Source: Gemmataceae bacterium (GTDB lineage: Bacteria > Planctomycetota > Planctomycetia > Gemmatales > Gemmataceae). From it: 6,689 nt of DNA. Below, piece after piece: positions 5,921-6,689 of this stretch. Where the stretch lies: positions 1 through 6,689 of the forward strand of contig JAFMJU010000226.1 of assembly GCA_017853285.1 (NCBI GenBank). The letters run 5' to 3'. Position 1 is the first letter of the stretch. Each line of letters starts with the position of its first letter. Both the position numbers and the translations under genes were made by a program. Under the pieces are notes generated by a model that worked only from the letters and a program-made list of their open reading frames with translations, ran no database searches and was not told the DNA's origin.

Positions 5921-6689
5921 TCAGACAGCCGTTTGTGCCGGGTCCAACCCTCCGGAAACCGGGCCCTCACCCTCAGGCTTCGGATCCTGGTGGGGGTTCC
6001 ATGGCCGGCCAAACAGGGGATCAGAGCACAACTTGCGGAAATCCCGCCACCAGCCAGCCCCTTCCGTGGCCGGTGGGGCCTGGACTTCCGTTGACAGGGG
6101 GGTGGGCAGTTCCTCAATCAAGGCTCCCAGAAAGGTGGCCTTGGCGACCATTTCCACCCAGACGAATTCGGATGTGGCCTGAAGGTTCAGGGATGGGATC
6201 ATTTCCCGCCGCAGCATCCGGTGCGGGGTCCCCGGGTCGTTGCCAGGCACCGCCAGAACCCACCGGGCCGCAAACCTACGGATCCATGCCCCCCACCCCG
6301 GCCAGCAGGGATCCGGTTTGGCTTCCAGTGCCAAAACCCAACGCACCATTCCGCTCCATACCTTATGGGCCCCACGGGCGGGAGCGCTCCACGGCCTTTG
6401 AGGCCTCGGGGCAAGCACCAGGTGGGCCAGGTCCAGCTTGTCGGCCATCCGGCTCAACGAATCCGCCGCAGGGTAGCGTCCCACCGGGCCACCTAGCACC
6501 AGCACCCGTTCGTTTTGGACCTTTTCCAAAGCCAGGGAAAGCCAGGCACCCACCCCCTGCCCCGGCTCCCAGGCAACCTCGGTCGGTTCCGGTCCTTCAA
6601 CCAAGGATGAGACGGGTATCGGCGCAATCACCTGGCGGATCCCGGGCTCGCAGGGGAAGGCGCGCAGAAAGGCATCGAGGGCTGGCAGG
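5921..6689 (-). CDS. Family 2 glycosyltransferase-like protein, C-terminal part, possibly inactive
   Basis: The minus-strand frame is open to the window edge (LPALDAFLRAFPCEPGIRQ before the GTG at 6631), so the 5' end is missing and 255 residues are seen. Resemblance to the GT2/dolichol-phosphate-mannosyltransferase group is by pattern. GQGVGAWLSLALEKVQNERVLVLGG (residues 44-68) matches the region before the usual DxD. GRYPAADSLSRMADKLDLAHLVLAPR (70-95) matches the part after it. DPGTPHRMLRREMIPSL (151-167) and FVWVEMVAKATFLGALIEELPTPLS (175-199) match the characteristic C-terminal block. Where active enzymes have a D-G-D or DxD, this protein reads VLGGPVGRYP, so metal and nucleotide-sugar binding may be lost. 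No membrane segment is seen. A Pro/Gly-rich tail ends the protein. It is separated from the exopolysaccharide genes by its own terminator and the tRNA, so any link is uncertain. It could also be an unrelated hypothetical protein. Confidence 0.55.
   Translation of the reverse strand, partial: LPALDAFLRAFPCEPGIRQVIAPIPVSSLVEGPEPTEVAWEPGQGVGAWLSLALEKVQNERVLVLGGPVGRYPAADSLSRMADKLDLAHLVLAPRPQRPWSAPARGAHKVWSGMVRWVLALEAKPDPCWPGWGAWIRRFAARWVLAVPGNDPGTPHRMLRREMIPSLNLQATSEFVWVEMVAKATFLGALIEELPTPLSTEVQAPPATEGAGWWRDFRKLCSDPLFGRPWNPHQDPKPEGEGPVSGGLDPAQTAV

Noticed and set aside
6629..6631. GTG as the start of the glycosyltransferase-like gene
   Set aside because: The frame is open to the right edge, and the 19 extra residues fit the N-terminal part of the same fold. 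No ribosome site is seen before the GTG.

Overview
The window looks like a piece of a planctomycete chromosome, perhaps from the Gemmata/Isosphaera side of the phylum. I infer this from family resemblance, not from a database search. The clues are a twin-SLBB export protein ending in a PGDMMVMQ segment, a tyrosine autokinase with a very long tyrosine-rich tail, and a NusG-like protein with an N-terminal extension starting MPILPEEP. Base composition is moderately GC-rich, about 60% in most genes and about 53% in the first one.

Layout. Positions 1-745 (+) hold the 3' end of a polysaccharide export (Wza-like, SLBB-domain) gene. A 46-base near-perfect inverted repeat (767-812) fills the gap to the next gene and looks like a shared bidirectional terminator. 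On the minus strand, reading from right to left, there are: a partial gene entering from the right edge (5921-6689) that resembles a family 2 glycosyltransferase with a degenerate active site; a tRNA-Leu(CAG) at 5763-5846 with a readable promoter; a 214-base structured leader (5549-5762); and three genes in one direction. These three are a NusG/RfaH-type factor (4988-5548), a WecA/MraY-type polyprenyl-phosphate sugar-phosphate transferase with an unusual C-terminal extension (3472-4974), and a Wzc-type chain-length determinant/tyrosine autokinase (817-3396).

How it works together. This is most simply read as an exopolysaccharide locus. The WecA-like enzyme would load the first sugar phosphate onto the lipid carrier. 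The autokinase would control polymerisation and export through cycles of phosphorylation on its tyrosine tail. The SLBB protein would form the export channel in the periplasm and outer membrane. The NusG-like protein, first in the operon and preceded by hairpins with U-rich tails, is well placed to act as an operon-specific elongation factor. The three minus-strand genes are tightly spaced (13 and about 75 bases) with no terminator between them, which supports co-transcription.

Nothing here is a clearly new defence or mobile system. The points most worth a second look are the structured leader and its possible 58-residue ORF, the WecA C-terminal domain, the strictly alternating tyrosine tail, and the glycosyltransferase-like protein lacking a DxD motif.
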